A stretch of DNA of 64,000 nt, taken from positions 448,435-512,434 of the forward strand of contig NZ_SORN01000001.1 in assembly GCF_004366635.1 (NCBI RefSeq), in the 5' to 3' direction. The notes beneath the pieces are model-generated. The model had not been told where the DNA came from, ran no database searches, and saw only the letters and a program-made list of their open reading frames with translations. This DNA is from Roseinatronobacter bogoriensis DSM 18756. GTDB lineage: Bacteria > Pseudomonadota > Alphaproteobacteria > Rhodobacterales > Rhodobacteraceae. Made by a program: the position numbers and the translations under genes. Shown piece after piece: positions 33,744 through 41,414 of this stretch. Within the stretch, counting starts at the first letter, position 1. Each line of letters starts with the position of its first letter.

Positions 33744-34609
33744 TATCCAAGCCCCTTTGTCAGTTGTGACATGCCCAGAAACCGGTTGTAGATGGCCACA
33801 AGCGCGCCCAGCACCAGCAGCAACAGCAGTGACAGCGCCGACCCCATCGGCCAGTTCAGTTGTGTGATGATCGCTTCGAACACCAGATTGGCGAACATGG
33901 CATCGCGCGGCCCGCCAAGGATGAGCGGTGTGATGTAGGTGCCCGCGCCCAGCACGAAACACAGCAGGCCCCCTGCGGCCAGTCCGGGCAATGACAAGGG
34001 CAAGGTGACTTGCGAGAACGCCTGCCAGCGTGTCGCCCCGAGAGAGGTGGCGGCGTCTTCCAGATTGGTGTCGATCCCGTCAAGGCTGACATAGATATTC
34101 AGCACCATGAAGGGTAACAGGAAATGCACCAGCCCAAGGATGACCGTTGCCTCGTTATACAACATCTGAATGGGTGAAGAGGTTACTCCGGTTGAGATGA
34201 GAAGCGTATTCAACGCGCCCGAACTGCCAAGAATGTTGATCCAGCTCATCGTGCGGATGATGTAGCTGATCCAGAAGGGCAGCATCAGCAAAAGCAGCAG
34301 GATCAGCTTGTTCCCGCTGGAGCGGGTGATGAAATAAGCCGCCGGGTAGCCCAGCAGCGCGCAGAAAAACGTGGTTATGGCCGCGATCTTGAGCGTGTTA
34401 AGCAAGATATAGCGATAGAAAGGGTCCGTCAGGGCGCGTTGCCAGTTGTCCGGGTGGAACCCCTGAATATCCGGCCCAACCGCAGAGCGCAGCCAGAAGG
34501 AATAAACCACGATAAACAGAAGCGGCACCAGCAAAAGCAGGGTCACAGCCACCAATGCAGGCGACAGCAGGATCCACGGTTGCCGCTTTTCGCGGGCTTC
34601 TACGGACAT
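33743..34609 (-). CDS. Polyamine-family ABC permease (PotB-like)
   Basis: A 288-residue permease. A first membrane helix (about 13-40) is followed by a periplasmic loop and the ABC permease core. The EAA loop is LEDAATSLGATRWQAFSQVTLPLSLPG. It is the first gene of the ten-gene minus-strand operon, and its promoter region faces the divergent LysR gene, 108 bases away, with a dyad that may be the regulator's site. Confidence 0.94.
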   Translation of the reverse strand: MSVEAREKRQPWILLSPALVAVTLLLLVPLLFIVVYSFWLRSAVGPDIQGFHPDNWQRALTDPFYRYILLNTLKIAAITTFFCALLGYPAAYFITRSSGNKLILLLLLMLPFWISYIIRTMSWINILGSSGALNTLLISTGVTSSPIQMLYNEATVILGLVHFLLPFMVLNIYVSLDGIDTNLEDAATSLGATRWQAFSQVTLPLSLPGLAAGGLLCFVLGAGTYITPLILGGPRDAMFANLVFEAIITQLNWPMGSALSLLLLLVLGALVAIYNRFLGMSQLTKGLG

Positions 34610-34686
34610 GGGCGGTTCCGAATTTGCCAGGGGGTTTCAATCAACTTGCTAAAACCTTGCAAAGCTGATCGGCATAAGGCAAATAG

Positions 34687-34706
34687 ATAGTTAAGATTAT
34701 GACTAT
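34687..34706. promoter_or_regulatory. Dyad in the LysR/permease divergent promoter
   Basis: An inverted repeat ATAGT-N10-ACTAT lies 11 bases upstream of the LysR start codon in AT-rich sequence. The position fits autoregulation and control of the divergent catabolic operon by the LysR protein. Spacing is one base short of the classic T-N11-A motif, so this is a candidate only. Confidence 0.5.
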
Positions 34707-34717
34707 AGGTTTTATCA

Positions 34718-35695
34718 ATGGCTGAGGTTGATACCGCCGACAAGCTGACCCGTGATCTGGACTGGAACCTGCTGCGCAGTTTCGTGGTGATTGCGCAGTC
34801 GCGGTCTATCAGCGATGCCGCGCGGAGGTTGCACCTGACGCAACCCTCTGTGTCTACTGCATTGAAAAGGCTTGAAGATCGGATTGGAAAGCGCCTGATT
34901 GACCGCGCTCCGGGCCGGTTTGAACTGACCCGTGCAGGGGCGCTGCTATACCGAGAGTCACTGGAAATACATGGCGCGGTCTATCGCCTGTCAACCCTGA
35001 TGCGCGATGTCACGGATGAGGTGACAGGCCATGTCCGGCTGGCAGTGGCAAGCCATGTCGTCTGCCCAGTTTTTGATCAGGTGCTGGCCAATTTTCATGC
35101 CCAACACCCGCGCGCAACGCTGTCACTGTCGGTACTGGGATCATCAGAGGCGTTGGCAAGTGTCGCGGCGCGCACTGCGTCTTTTGCTGTGTGTCTGGTC
35201 CACAGGCGCGACCCGAAGCTGGAATATCTGCGCCTGTACCGCGAATTCTTTGGCTTGTTTTGCGGGCCTTCGCACCCACTTTTCGGGCGCGAAAACCTGC
35301 AAAAGACGGATCTCGGCGGGCAATCTGCGGTCAGTTTTGAAACGGACAGGCTGCATGACGCGCTGCGCTCTGTGACCTTGTTGCGCGCGGAATCCGAGCT
35401 GAGCGAGAAGATCATCGGCACTTCCAGCCATCTGGAAGAGGTGCGCCGCATGGTGATTGCGGGCCTGGGGATTGGCCCCTTGCCGTTACATGTCGTGGCG
35501 CGCGACGTTCAGGATGGGCTTTTGTGGCGTTTGCCGCCCTATGATGACCCGCCTGCAATTGATGTGCATCTTGTCTGGAACCCAAAGGCGGTTTTGAACC
35601 GCGCAGAGGCATCTTTGCTGCAAAGATTACGCGATGCGATCGCAGCGATTCCGATTGAACAACGCACCTACGGCCCCTCGGAAGCGGACCTGTAA
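34718..35695 (+). CDS. LysR-family transcription regulator
   Basis: A 325-residue LysR regulator. The N-terminal winged helix (about 14-75) contains FVVIAQSRSISDAARRLHLTQPSVSTALKRLEDRIG; the C-terminal periplasmic-binding-fold effector domain follows (about 100-310). Its gene is divergent from the ten-gene amine/D-amino-acid operon, so it most likely controls that operon in response to a substrate or acetylated intermediate. The start has a DTADKLTRDLDW leader before the helix, slightly long for the family. Confidence 0.9.
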   Translation: MAEVDTADKLTRDLDWNLLRSFVVIAQSRSISDAARRLHLTQPSVSTALKRLEDRIGKRLIDRAPGRFELTRAGALLYRESLEIHGAVYRLSTLMRDVTDEVTGHVRLAVASHVVCPVFDQVLANFHAQHPRATLSLSVLGSSEALASVAARTASFAVCLVHRRDPKLEYLRLYREFFGLFCGPSHPLFGRENLQKTDLGGQSAVSFETDRLHDALRSVTLLRAESELSEKIIGTSSHLEEVRRMVIAGLGIGPLPLHVVARDVQDGLLWRLPPYDDPPAIDVHLVWNPKAVLNRAEASLLQRLRDAIAAIPIEQRTYGPSEADL

Positions 35696-35833
35696 TTTCT
35701 CGAAAGAAGGGGTGGTCAAAGCCAAAATTCGCGCTACGACGTGCCCTCATGGCGCTTGGCGCGATATGCAACTGCATACTTTACGAAATGGGGTCGATCT
35801 GAGTATGCTTTCTACCCTGGGGGGGGACAAGTT

Positions 35834-36676
35834 ATGGATACAAAGCACAGCTTCGATATCAATCCCGCACTCTATACACGAACGCAGAGCCTGTTTGTTG
35901 CAAAGCGTCAAAAACTCGCGCCAGATGCTGTGGAACGGCTTGCCAGAGAAGTTGTTGAACGGTTGGCGCAAAAACGTGATCATTTGAATGGCGCGAATTC
36001 GCCACAACCCACCAACGCGACCAACCCCGAATTGGTTGCAACATTTTGCGATATCCTGCTGGCGCCCGATGCAAGTATCGCGCTTCGTTTTCTGGAAGAC
36101 CAACTTTCCCCCGTCGTTGCAGAGCGTGGCAATCTGTATGAGTATATTGCCGCCGCGTCGCGCCAGCTGGGCGAGCGATGGGATACCGGCGAGGTGACAT
36201 ATCTGCAAGTCACCTTGGCAGTGGGCAAGCTGTATGCGCTGGTCCGAAGTGTGGGCGCGCATCGAGATGCTGAATATGTTGATCCGAACCCTTCGAAAAA
36301 TGCAGTTTTCGCAAATGTGCCGGGAGAGCAGCATACGCTGGGCGTCAGCGTCGCTGCCGAAGTTTTTCGTGATGTCGGCTGGGAAATCAGCCTCCAGCTT
36401 AACAGAAGCCATGATGAACTGATCGAGTATATCATCGCGAACCGCCCTACGGTCATCGGGCTGTCGCTTAGCAGTCCGGTTGGGCTTGACCCGTTGGTGC
36501 GCCTTGTAATCGCCATCAGGCTGGCGCTGCCGAATATTATAATCGCTGTGGCAGGCGGCGAAGACACGGATGAGGCATTGCTGAAAGCGCTGGTTGATCT
36601 TGACCTTGTCATCACCAATGCAGAGCAGGCGCAAACTGCATTGAGCCATATGCTGTCACCAGACATCATCTCCTGA
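35834..36676 (+). CDS. AerR/PpaA-like B12-binding (SCHIC) regulator
   Basis: A 280-residue protein with an N-terminal helical region (about 60-150) of the B12-binding-2 type and a C-terminal cobalamin-fold domain. The base-off motif is E165-x-H167-x-x-G170 in PGEQHTLGV, followed by VIGLSLSSPVGLDPL and VAGGEDTDE. This matches AerR/PpaA/AppA-SCHIC proteins, which bind cobalamin or haem and antagonise the photosynthesis repressor CrtJ/PpsR. No photosynthesis genes are near, so its partner is unclear. The ATG at 35834 follows a G-rich ribosome site; the open frame upstream to 35741 looks unlike the family. Confidence 0.8.
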   Translation: MDTKHSFDINPALYTRTQSLFVAKRQKLAPDAVERLAREVVERLAQKRDHLNGANSPQPTNATNPELVATFCDILLAPDASIALRFLEDQLSPVVAERGNLYEYIAAASRQLGERWDTGEVTYLQVTLAVGKLYALVRSVGAHRDAEYVDPNPSKNAVFANVPGEQHTLGVSVAAEVFRDVGWEISLQLNRSHDELIEYIIANRPTVIGLSLSSPVGLDPLVRLVIAIRLALPNIIIAVAGGEDTDEALLKALVDLDLVITNAEQAQTALSHMLSPDIIS

Positions 36677-36776
36677 CGCAAGCAGGAAGCAGGAACCTGT
36701 CGAGAGGGTGGCTGTGTTCGGCGCCATCTAATTGGAGTGGGGCAGATGCGACAGTCTTGTCCGTCCGCTCAGTGCC

Positions 36777-37526
36777 CTAGCGGCTGCGCAGCGCAGGCAG
36801 GCCCACACCGACAGCATCAAAGCCGCCATCGGCGGCAATGACCTGACCCGTGACATAGCTGGCCTTGTCCAAACACAGGAATACGATGGTTTGTGCGATC
36901 TCGTGCTCGGTTCCATAGCGGTTCAGCGGAATGGCATCGTGATAGGCGGCGCGGATTTCCGGCGAATGCACGGCCAGCGCCAGCTTGGTGTCCACAGGGC
37001 CGGGGGCTACACAATTGGCGCGCACGCCCCATTCCCCAAGCTCTGCCGCCTGCTGGCGGGTCAAGTGAATGACCGCCGCCTTTGATGTGCCATAGGCCAC
37101 GCGCAGGGTGCTGGCCCGCAACCCGGATATCGAGGCGATGTTCACAATCGCGCCGCGCGTTTCCTTCAGATGTGGAATTACGGCCTGACTGGTCAGGAAA
37201 ACCCCGTCAAGATTGGTTGCCATGACTTCGCGCCATATGGCGAAATCTGTATCCTGTAGGGGGCGGAAATCTGCGACGCCTGCATTGTTGACCAGAGCAT
37301 CCACCTGTCCGAATGCCTTGGCGACCTCTGCTGTCATGGCGTTGACCTGTTCGGGGACCGAGACGTCGCAGATGATTGGCCGCGCATGATCCAGCCCTTG
37401 CGCCGCATCCATCAATGCGGGGGCGTCGCGGTCGATCATGGCGACGCGCCACCCCTCGGCCAGAAACAACTTGGTCGTGGCCAGCCCGATACCGCGCGCG
37501 GCCCCTGTTACGATTGCGGTTTTCAT
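36777..37526 (-). CDS. SDR-family oxidoreductase
   Basis: A 249-residue short-chain dehydrogenase. The nucleotide-binding motif is TGAARGIG (7-14), with Asp at the end of beta-2 (MIDRD) suggesting NAD preference. NNAG, the catalytic Ser in IASISG, and Y-x-x-x-K in YGTSK follow. It should oxidise a hydroxyl or reduce a carbonyl of the compound brought in by the TRAP transporter, whose genes lie directly upstream on the same strand (13-base gap). Confidence 0.92.
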   Translation of the reverse strand: MKTAIVTGAARGIGLATTKLFLAEGWRVAMIDRDAPALMDAAQGLDHARPIICDVSVPEQVNAMTAEVAKAFGQVDALVNNAGVADFRPLQDTDFAIWREVMATNLDGVFLTSQAVIPHLKETRGAIVNIASISGLRASTLRVAYGTSKAAVIHLTRQQAAELGEWGVRANCVAPGPVDTKLALAVHSPEIRAAYHDAIPLNRYGTEHEIAQTIVFLCLDKASYVTGQVIAADGGFDAVGVGLPALRSR

Positions 37527-37539
37527 GCGGTGTCCTTCA

Positions 37540-38874
37540 TCAGCGCAGCCAGTTTACCAGCAGTTGCGACATTTGCGGAACGGCTGCGACCACGATAATC
37601 CCCACCAGCGAGGCCAGCAGAAACGGCATGGTGCCACGGGCAACCCGTTCAATGCTGAGTTTCGTGACATTTGCCGCAACATACAGGTTGATCCCGACAG
37701 GTGGCGTAATCAGCCCGATGGCCAGATTGACCATGACCAGAACCCCGAACCAGACCGGGTCCCAACCCATTTGCCGCGCGACGGGCAGAAAGATGGGCAG
37801 GGCGATGAACATGACCGTCACCGGGTCCATGAACATGCCTGCAATCAGCAAGATCACCATGATCACCAGCAAGATGACCCATGCCTGATCGCTAAGCCCC
37901 AAGAGCGCGCCGGAATAGCTGCGCACCAGGTCATCCACTGTGACCACCCAGCCAAACAGGCTGGCATAGGCCACGATCAGCATCACCACCGCGGAAGAAG
38001 CCGCGGCCACCCCCAGCGCATCATAAAGCCGTGCAAGCGTCAGCGTGCGGTAGGCCAGCCCGCCGACGCCCAATGCGTAGACAGTGGCGACAATCGCGGC
38101 CTCGGTCGGGGTGAAGATGCCCGAATAAATCCCGCCCAGAATAACCACCGGGGTCATCAGCCCCCAGAAACTTTCACGAAAGGACAGCCACAATGCGCGA
38201 CCACGGGGCAGGCCGGCATAGGGATCTGGGCTGAGGGTCAGCAGGCTTGGGCTGCCTGAAGAGGCGGTTCTGCGGCGTGCAAAGGGCAGGACGGCGACCA
38301 TCGTCAGCGCCATGAATATGCCCGGTATGATGGCCGCGATGAACAGGCGCGAGATTGAGGTTTCGGCAATCACGCCGTAGATCACCAACCCGATAGAGGG
38401 CGGGATCACAATGGAAAACGCGGCCCCTGTGACCACCAACCCTGCGGCAAAGGCGCGGTCATAACCGTCATCTTCCATCCCCTTGATGATCATCGGGCCA
38501 ATGGCCGCCACGGATGCAGGGCCAGAGCCGCTGACCGCGCCCCAGAACAGGCACACAACCGTGCCGACAATGCCCATGCCCCCTGGCAAACCGCCGACTG
38601 CGACGCGAAAGAAGCGGATCATGCGTTCGGCAATGCCAAGGCTGCCCATCAACACACCGGCAAGAATGAAGAACGGAATAGCCAGCAGCGAGAATTTGGT
38701 GATGCCGGTGGCGATCAGGTCGCCCGCCAGTTCCAGCCCGAAGCCGATTTTCCACATGGCGTAAAGTGCGGACAGCCCCAGCGCAAAGGCCACGGGCACG
38801 CGCAGCGCCATCAGCAGGAAAAAGACCACGATCATCTGCGTGCCCGCAGAGGTGATGCCAATCATCTCAAACAT
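37540..38874 (-). CDS. dctM: TRAP transporter large permease (DctM)
   Basis: A 444-residue integral membrane protein with 11-12 segments, the sodium-coupled transport subunit of a TRAP carrier. Conserved stretches are IPFFILAGVLMG, GAVSGSGPASVAAIGPMI, the IPPSIGLVIYG loop and GLITPPVGINLYVAANV. It works with the small permease DctQ and the binding protein DctP. The ATG at 38874 overlaps the dctQ stop by 8 bases. The substrate is probably a carboxylic acid. Confidence 0.95.
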   Translation of the reverse strand: MFEMIGITSAGTQMIVVFFLLMALRVPVAFALGLSALYAMWKIGFGLELAGDLIATGITKFSLLAIPFFILAGVLMGSLGIAERMIRFFRVAVGGLPGGMGIVGTVVCLFWGAVSGSGPASVAAIGPMIIKGMEDDGYDRAFAAGLVVTGAAFSIVIPPSIGLVIYGVIAETSISRLFIAAIIPGIFMALTMVAVLPFARRRTASSGSPSLLTLSPDPYAGLPRGRALWLSFRESFWGLMTPVVILGGIYSGIFTPTEAAIVATVYALGVGGLAYRTLTLARLYDALGVAAASSAVVMLIVAYASLFGWVVTVDDLVRSYSGALLGLSDQAWVILLVIMVILLIAGMFMDPVTVMFIALPIFLPVARQMGWDPVWFGVLVMVNLAIGLITPPVGINLYVAANVTKLSIERVARGTMPFLLASLVGIIVVAAVPQMSQLLVNWLR

Positions 38875-39355
38875 GGGGCACAATCCGGTTCGGGCCTGCG
38901 CGCATCGCTTCCCAAGAATATTGCAGATAGCGGATGATGATCAAACCAAACCCGAAGGGCAGCGCCGCCTGATAGTACCATGCAGGCAGCCCGAGTGCGT
39001 AGGAGCGCATCCCCACGCGGCGAATGTTCATCATGGCCTCCCATGAAAACCACGCCGAAAAGGCCAGCAAGCTGACCGACAAGGCGACCGATACCAGAAA
39101 GATCGGCAGCCAGAGCGGGCGCGGCAAAAGCTCGTGCACCATGGTCACGGCCAGATGTTCGCCGCGCCGCGCGGCTAAGGCTGCGCCAAAGACTGTCAGC
39201 AGCAAGAACCCGTTGATCAGCAATTCTTCGGTCGCGGCAAAGGAAAGATTGGTGCCATAGCGGATCACGACATTGACAAAGCCAAGCGCTGTCATGCTGA
39301 GAAACAGCATCGCGCAAATGATTTTCTCGAAATCACGCAGGATCAATCGGATCAT
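38867..39355 (-). CDS. dctQ: TRAP transporter small permease (DctQ)
   Basis: A 162-residue four-helix membrane protein of the DctQ family, with FVNVVIRYGTNLSFAATEELL in the second helix region and a C-terminal FGFGLIIIRYLQ helix. It forms the membrane complex with DctM. It starts 68 bases after the dctP stop, with a strong terminator in between, so expression relies on read-through. Confidence 0.92.
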   Translation of the reverse strand: MIRLILRDFEKIICAMLFLSMTALGFVNVVIRYGTNLSFAATEELLINGFLLLTVFGAALAARRGEHLAVTMVHELLPRPLWLPIFLVSVALSVSLLAFSAWFSWEAMMNIRRVGMRSYALGLPAWYYQAALPFGFGLIIIRYLQYSWEAMRAGPNRIVPHV

Positions 39356-39373
39356 GGCCCTCGCCTTTGCATG

Positions 39374-39409
39374 AAAAAAGCCCGCACCTCATGTCAACAA
39401 GGTGCGGGC
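39374..39409 (-). terminator. Intra-operon terminator between dctP and dctQ
   Basis: A perfect 10-bp GC-rich stem (39380-39389 with 39400-39409), 10-base loop and six Ts (39374-39379) on the minus strand, 14 bases after the dctP stop. It looks like a full intrinsic terminator placed inside the operon, so dctP should be transcribed more than dctQM-SDR. Confidence 0.9.
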
Positions 39410-39423
39410 CGGTTTGTCACGAC

Positions 39424-40428
39424 TTAGTTTGCGGCCGCGATAGCGTCCTGAAATGCGCCCACGATCTCGTCACCGACGCGTGCGGCCCATTCGTCGAATG
39501 CAGGCTGTGTGGCTTCGCGGAAGGCGGCCAGTTCCTCTTCGGTGGGTTCATAGACTTCCATGCCCTGTTCGCGCAGGAACTCGATGCCTTGAGCGGTGCC
39601 TTCGCGTGTGATCTCGCGCTGATAGGCCATCGCTTCCTGTGCCGTTTCGCGCAGGATCTGCTGCATCTCGGCGTCATAGCTGTCCCATTTGTCACGAGAG
39701 ATGCCAAGGAAGATGGGGTCATAGGAATAGTGCCATGCTGTCAGGTATTTCTGCACTTCATAAACCTGCTGCGGGATAATCACGGCACCGATGGGGTTTT
39801 CCTGACCGTCAACCACGCCTTGCTGAAGCGCTGACATCGTCTCGCCCCACTGCATCTGCTGCGGGTTTGCGCCAAGCGCATTCATCACGTCGATATACAT
39901 TGGCCCGGCCACACGCATGTTCAGCCCGCGCATATCTTCGGGGCTGCGGATCGGGCGGGTGTTGTTGGTCACCTCGCGGAAGCCGTTTTCACCCCATGCC
40001 AGCACGACAATGCCCTTGTCCAGCAGGATTTCGGACAGCATCTCACCGGGTGCACCTTGTGTGGTCGCATCTACCTGTTCATAGCTGGAATACAGATATG
40101 GCAGTGAGAAAACGGCCATTTCCGGCACCAGCGGTGTCACGTTGATCGCCGATGTCACCACCAGATCCAATGCGCCGCGCCCGACCATTTCGGCCTGACG
40201 CATCTGGTCGCCGCCCGAAAGCTGGGCATTGGGGAAAACACGGACTTCGATGTCGCCGCCAGTGCGCTCTGCCAGCAATTCCCCAAATTTCTCGGCGCCC
40301 TGATGCCAGGTTGTCGTGTCGCCGGTGTTATGCGACAGGCGCAGCGTTTCCGCGCTGACTGCGCCAAAGCTGAATGTCGTCGCAAGGACCGCGGCAAGGG
40401 TTGTCCCCGATAGGCGTGCGAAGCTCAT
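39424..40428 (-). CDS. dctP: TRAP transporter substrate-binding protein (DctP)
   Basis: A 334-residue periplasmic binding protein with signal peptide (LATTFSFGAVSA) and DctP-family core: LRLSHNTGDTTTWHQGAEKFGELL, the MRQAEMVGRGALDLVVTS region, VLAWGENGFREVTN, and LNMRVAGP, which contains the conserved Arg that binds a ligand carboxylate. The substrate is thus probably an organic acid. The ATG at 40428 has a strong GGAGGAG site; the frame stays open far upstream without a better start. It diverges from the IclR regulator. Confidence 0.93.
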   Translation of the reverse strand: MSFARLSGTTLAAVLATTFSFGAVSAETLRLSHNTGDTTTWHQGAEKFGELLAERTGGDIEVRVFPNAQLSGGDQMRQAEMVGRGALDLVVTSAINVTPLVPEMAVFSLPYLYSSYEQVDATTQGAPGEMLSEILLDKGIVVLAWGENGFREVTNNTRPIRSPEDMRGLNMRVAGPMYIDVMNALGANPQQMQWGETMSALQQGVVDGQENPIGAVIIPQQVYEVQKYLTAWHYSYDPIFLGISRDKWDSYDAEMQQILRETAQEAMAYQREITREGTAQGIEFLREQGMEVYEPTEEELAAFREATQPAFDEWAARVGDEIVGAFQDAIAAAN

Positions 40429-40485
40429 GATCTTCCTCTCCTCCATTGTCGCGGCCAAGGCTGCAGGGGGCCGCTTCTGATAATT

Positions 40486-40500
40486 GTCCAGATAGTGGAC
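40486..40500. promoter_or_regulatory. IclR operator candidate
   Basis: A dyad GTCCA-N5-TGGAC lies in the 182-base region between dctP and the divergent IclR gene, 58 bases upstream of the dctP ATG. A short palindrome of this size is typical of IclR-family operators. Confidence 0.55.
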
Positions 40501-40610
40501 CTTATTTTTTTCTGAATGCAAGAAAAACTTGCAAGATGCCTGATTAAAAAACAATATAACCGTGAAACAGGCTAATTGTGGCGTGTAGAAAGAAATCACT
40601 GGTTCATATT

Positions 40611-41414
40611 ATGAAGCTTGATCCGGCAGAATCAGCTATGGGCGCGCAAAGCGTTGATCGCGCGCTTGCGCTTCTGGCGCTGATCGGGCGTCAATCGGCT
40701 GCGGGCATTTCGCTGTCGGGGCTTGTCTCTATCTCGAAGTTGAACAAGGCCACAGTGCGGCGTCTGGTTCTGGCACTGATGCGCGCGGGGCTAGTCGAAC
40801 AGGACGCGGGCAGCCGAACCTATCATTTGGGCGAAGACGCTTATCTGTTGGGCCTGCTGGCGCAGGGTCGGCACGGGTTGTTGTCGCAGGCGATGGAGCA
40901 GGTGCAACGTCTGGCGCGCGACACAGGCGATGCGGCGTTTATTTCTGTGCGGCGCGGGTTGCATTCCGTGTGCCTGCACCGCGAAGATGGCGCGCATCCG
41001 ATCCGCACCTATGCGCTGATGCCCGGCGCGCATCATCCGCTTGGTGTGGGGGCGGGGTCACTTGCCATGCTGGCGGCGTTACCGGATTCCGAGGTGGAAG
41101 CGGTCATTGCGGCAAATTCCTCAGAGTTGACAAGCAACTACCCGCTGCTGACCCCCGATGCCCTGCGCGCGCAATTGGCGCAAACGCGAGAGGCGGGGAT
41201 TGCCCTGAATCCCGGGCTGATTTTCGAGGACTCATGGGGGCTGGGCGTGGCCCTGCATGGCCCCGACGGGCAGTTGGTGGGCGCGTTATCCATCGCCGCA
41301 GTGGAAAGCCGTATGAGGCCCCCGCGCCGGGTGGAACTGGAACAGAAATTGCGGGAAACGGCCCGCGCGATCGAGGCGCGATTGACCCGCAGCCAGCAGA
41401 AGAAAACGACATGA
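40611..41414 (+). CDS. IclR-family transcription regulator
   Basis: A 267-residue IclR regulator: winged helix at the N-terminus (SVDRALALLALIGR, SLSGLVSISKLNKATVRRLVLALMRAGLVEQD) and a GAF-like effector domain (HPIRTYALMPGAHHPLGVGAGSLAMLAALP). It likely controls both the downstream thiolase-ligase-PCC genes and the divergent TRAP operon. The start is uncertain; I use the ATG at 40611, but a GTG at 40578 in the same frame is open. Its stop overlaps the thiolase start (ATGA). Confidence 0.9.
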   Translation: MKLDPAESAMGAQSVDRALALLALIGRQSAAGISLSGLVSISKLNKATVRRLVLALMRAGLVEQDAGSRTYHLGEDAYLLGLLAQGRHGLLSQAMEQVQRLARDTGDAAFISVRRGLHSVCLHREDGAHPIRTYALMPGAHHPLGVGAGSLAMLAALPDSEVEAVIAANSSELTSNYPLLTPDALRAQLAQTREAGIALNPGLIFEDSWGLGVALHGPDGQLVGALSIAAVESRMRPPRRVELEQKLRETARAIEARLTRSQQKKTT

